A DNA stretch of 5,668 bases from CAYURR01 sp964446745. GTDB lineage: Bacteria > Bacillota > Clostridia > Lachnospirales > WQUN01. Shown one piece after another: positions 5,210 through 5,668 of the stretch; position 1 is the first letter of the stretch; each line of letters begins with the position of its first letter. A program made the translations under genes and the position numbers. The notes under the pieces were generated by a model. The model was not told the DNA's origin. It was given only the letters and a program-made list of their open reading frames with translations, and made no database searches. The DNA is taken from assembly GCA_964446745.1 (NCBI GenBank), contig CAYURR010000184.1:1-5668 (forward strand). Direction: 5' to 3'.

Positions 5210-5668
5210 GTGATAGATATTAACGAGTGTGTTATTGTATTGGATTTCGGGAGCCGCAATAACCAGGCGGTGGCCCGTATGATCAGGGACTTTCAAGTAT
5301 ATAGCGAGGTAGTAGCTGTGGGTGCGGATCAAGAGCGCGCCATAAACACAATAAAGGAAAAGAAACCCATAGGTATTGTGTTTGCAGGGGATGCGGACAT
5401 CGTAGCCGCACTGCCCGCGCAGAGACAGCCCAAAGCCTTTGATATGTCACAGATAAATGTGCCGGTTTTGACTGCGTGCTCATACAGCCGCGACGAGATC
5501 AAATCGTTTCTGTTTGACCAATGTAAAGCCAGCGCGGATTTTACGCCCGAGGCGTTTATCAGGGATAATGTAGAGGCTCTCAAGCAAAAGATCGGCGACG
5601 CGAAGGTTCTCTGTGCGCTGTCCGGCGGTGTGGATTCTTCTGTTTGCGCGACGCTTTTAGATAAGGCC
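5210..5668 (+). CDS. guaA: GMP synthetase-like protein with a collapsed glutaminase domain, 3' end cut by the window edge
   Basis: The frame is open for 153 codons to the right edge. GuaA normally aminates XMP to GMP using ATP and ammonia made from glutamine by its N-terminal class I amidotransferase. Here residues 8-35 (VIVLDFGSRNNQAVARMIRDF onward, split at 8-27) match the GuaA start, and VPVLTAC (84-90) aligns with the nucleophile region IPVLGIC. Instead of the rest of the domain, the chain goes directly to SFLFDQC (99-105), the end of a normal amidotransferase, then to VLCALSGGVDSSV (133-145), the ATP-pyrophosphatase P-loop. In ordinary bacterial GuaA this P-loop lies near residue 225, so about 85-90 residues are missing, including the YGVQFHPE segment with catalytic His and Glu. 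The oxyanion-hole motif SGGP is AGDA (59-62). The ATPase part looks intact as far as seen. Start: GTG, the first possible codon after an in-frame TGA (5207), 35 nt after guaB, with only a weak ribosome binding site. Whether it is functional is open. Confidence 0.85.
   Translation, partial: MIDINECVIVLDFGSRNNQAVARMIRDFQVYSEVVAVGADQERAINTIKEKKPIGIVFAGDADIVAALPAQRQPKAFDMSQINVPVLTACSYSRDEIKSFLFDQCKASADFTPEAFIRDNVEALKQKIGDAKVLCALSGGVDSSVCATLLDKA

Noticed and set aside
5174..5210. A single-base frameshift that might restore a longer guaA N-terminus
   Set aside because: The GTG start already gives the full GuaA N-terminal strand (VIVLDFGS); upstream codons match nothing in the family, so the missing residues are internal, not at the start.

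Overview
The window reads as a chromosomal segment of an anaerobic Firmicute, most likely an uncultured member of the Clostridia. The reasons are a GdhA whose catalytic residues fall at the same numbers as in the Clostridium symbiosum enzyme, a small membrane protein resembling the clostridial DUF6106 family, strong AGGAGG-type ribosome binding sites, sigma-A-type promoters, and a solute-binding lipoprotein of the LplA/YtcQ type. Genus cannot be assigned from the sequence alone.

Layout. Positions 1-1466 (minus strand) hold most of a solute-binding lipoprotein gene whose 3' end lies beyond the left edge. A 171-bp divergent intergenic region (about 1470-1640) carries back-to-back promoters for this gene and for gdhA, plus operator-like repeats on the lipoprotein side. 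gdhA (1641-2972, plus strand) is complete and is followed by a strong long-stem terminator (3022-3081) with a T-rich repeated tail. A new promoter region (about 3115-3156) then begins a plus-strand operon: a two-helix membrane protein of unknown function (3189-3698), guaB (3717-5174), and a guaA-like gene (from 5210) cut by the right edge. No gene-free stretch exceeds 300 bases.

How the genes fit together. GuaB (IMP to XMP) and GuaA (XMP to GMP) are the two steps of guanine nucleotide synthesis and are expected to be co-transcribed. GdhA fixes ammonia into glutamate. The main anomaly is the guaA-like gene. It begins like a normal GMP synthetase, but its glutamine amidotransferase domain is reduced to about 100 residues: the stretch that should hold the catalytic His and Glu is missing, the oxyanion-hole motif is changed, and the reading frame then passes straight into an intact ATP-pyrophosphatase P-loop (SGGVDSS). 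If real, this enzyme cannot hydrolyse glutamine by the usual mechanism; it would have to use free ammonia or borrow a glutaminase from another protein. The other genes look ordinary for the lineage.
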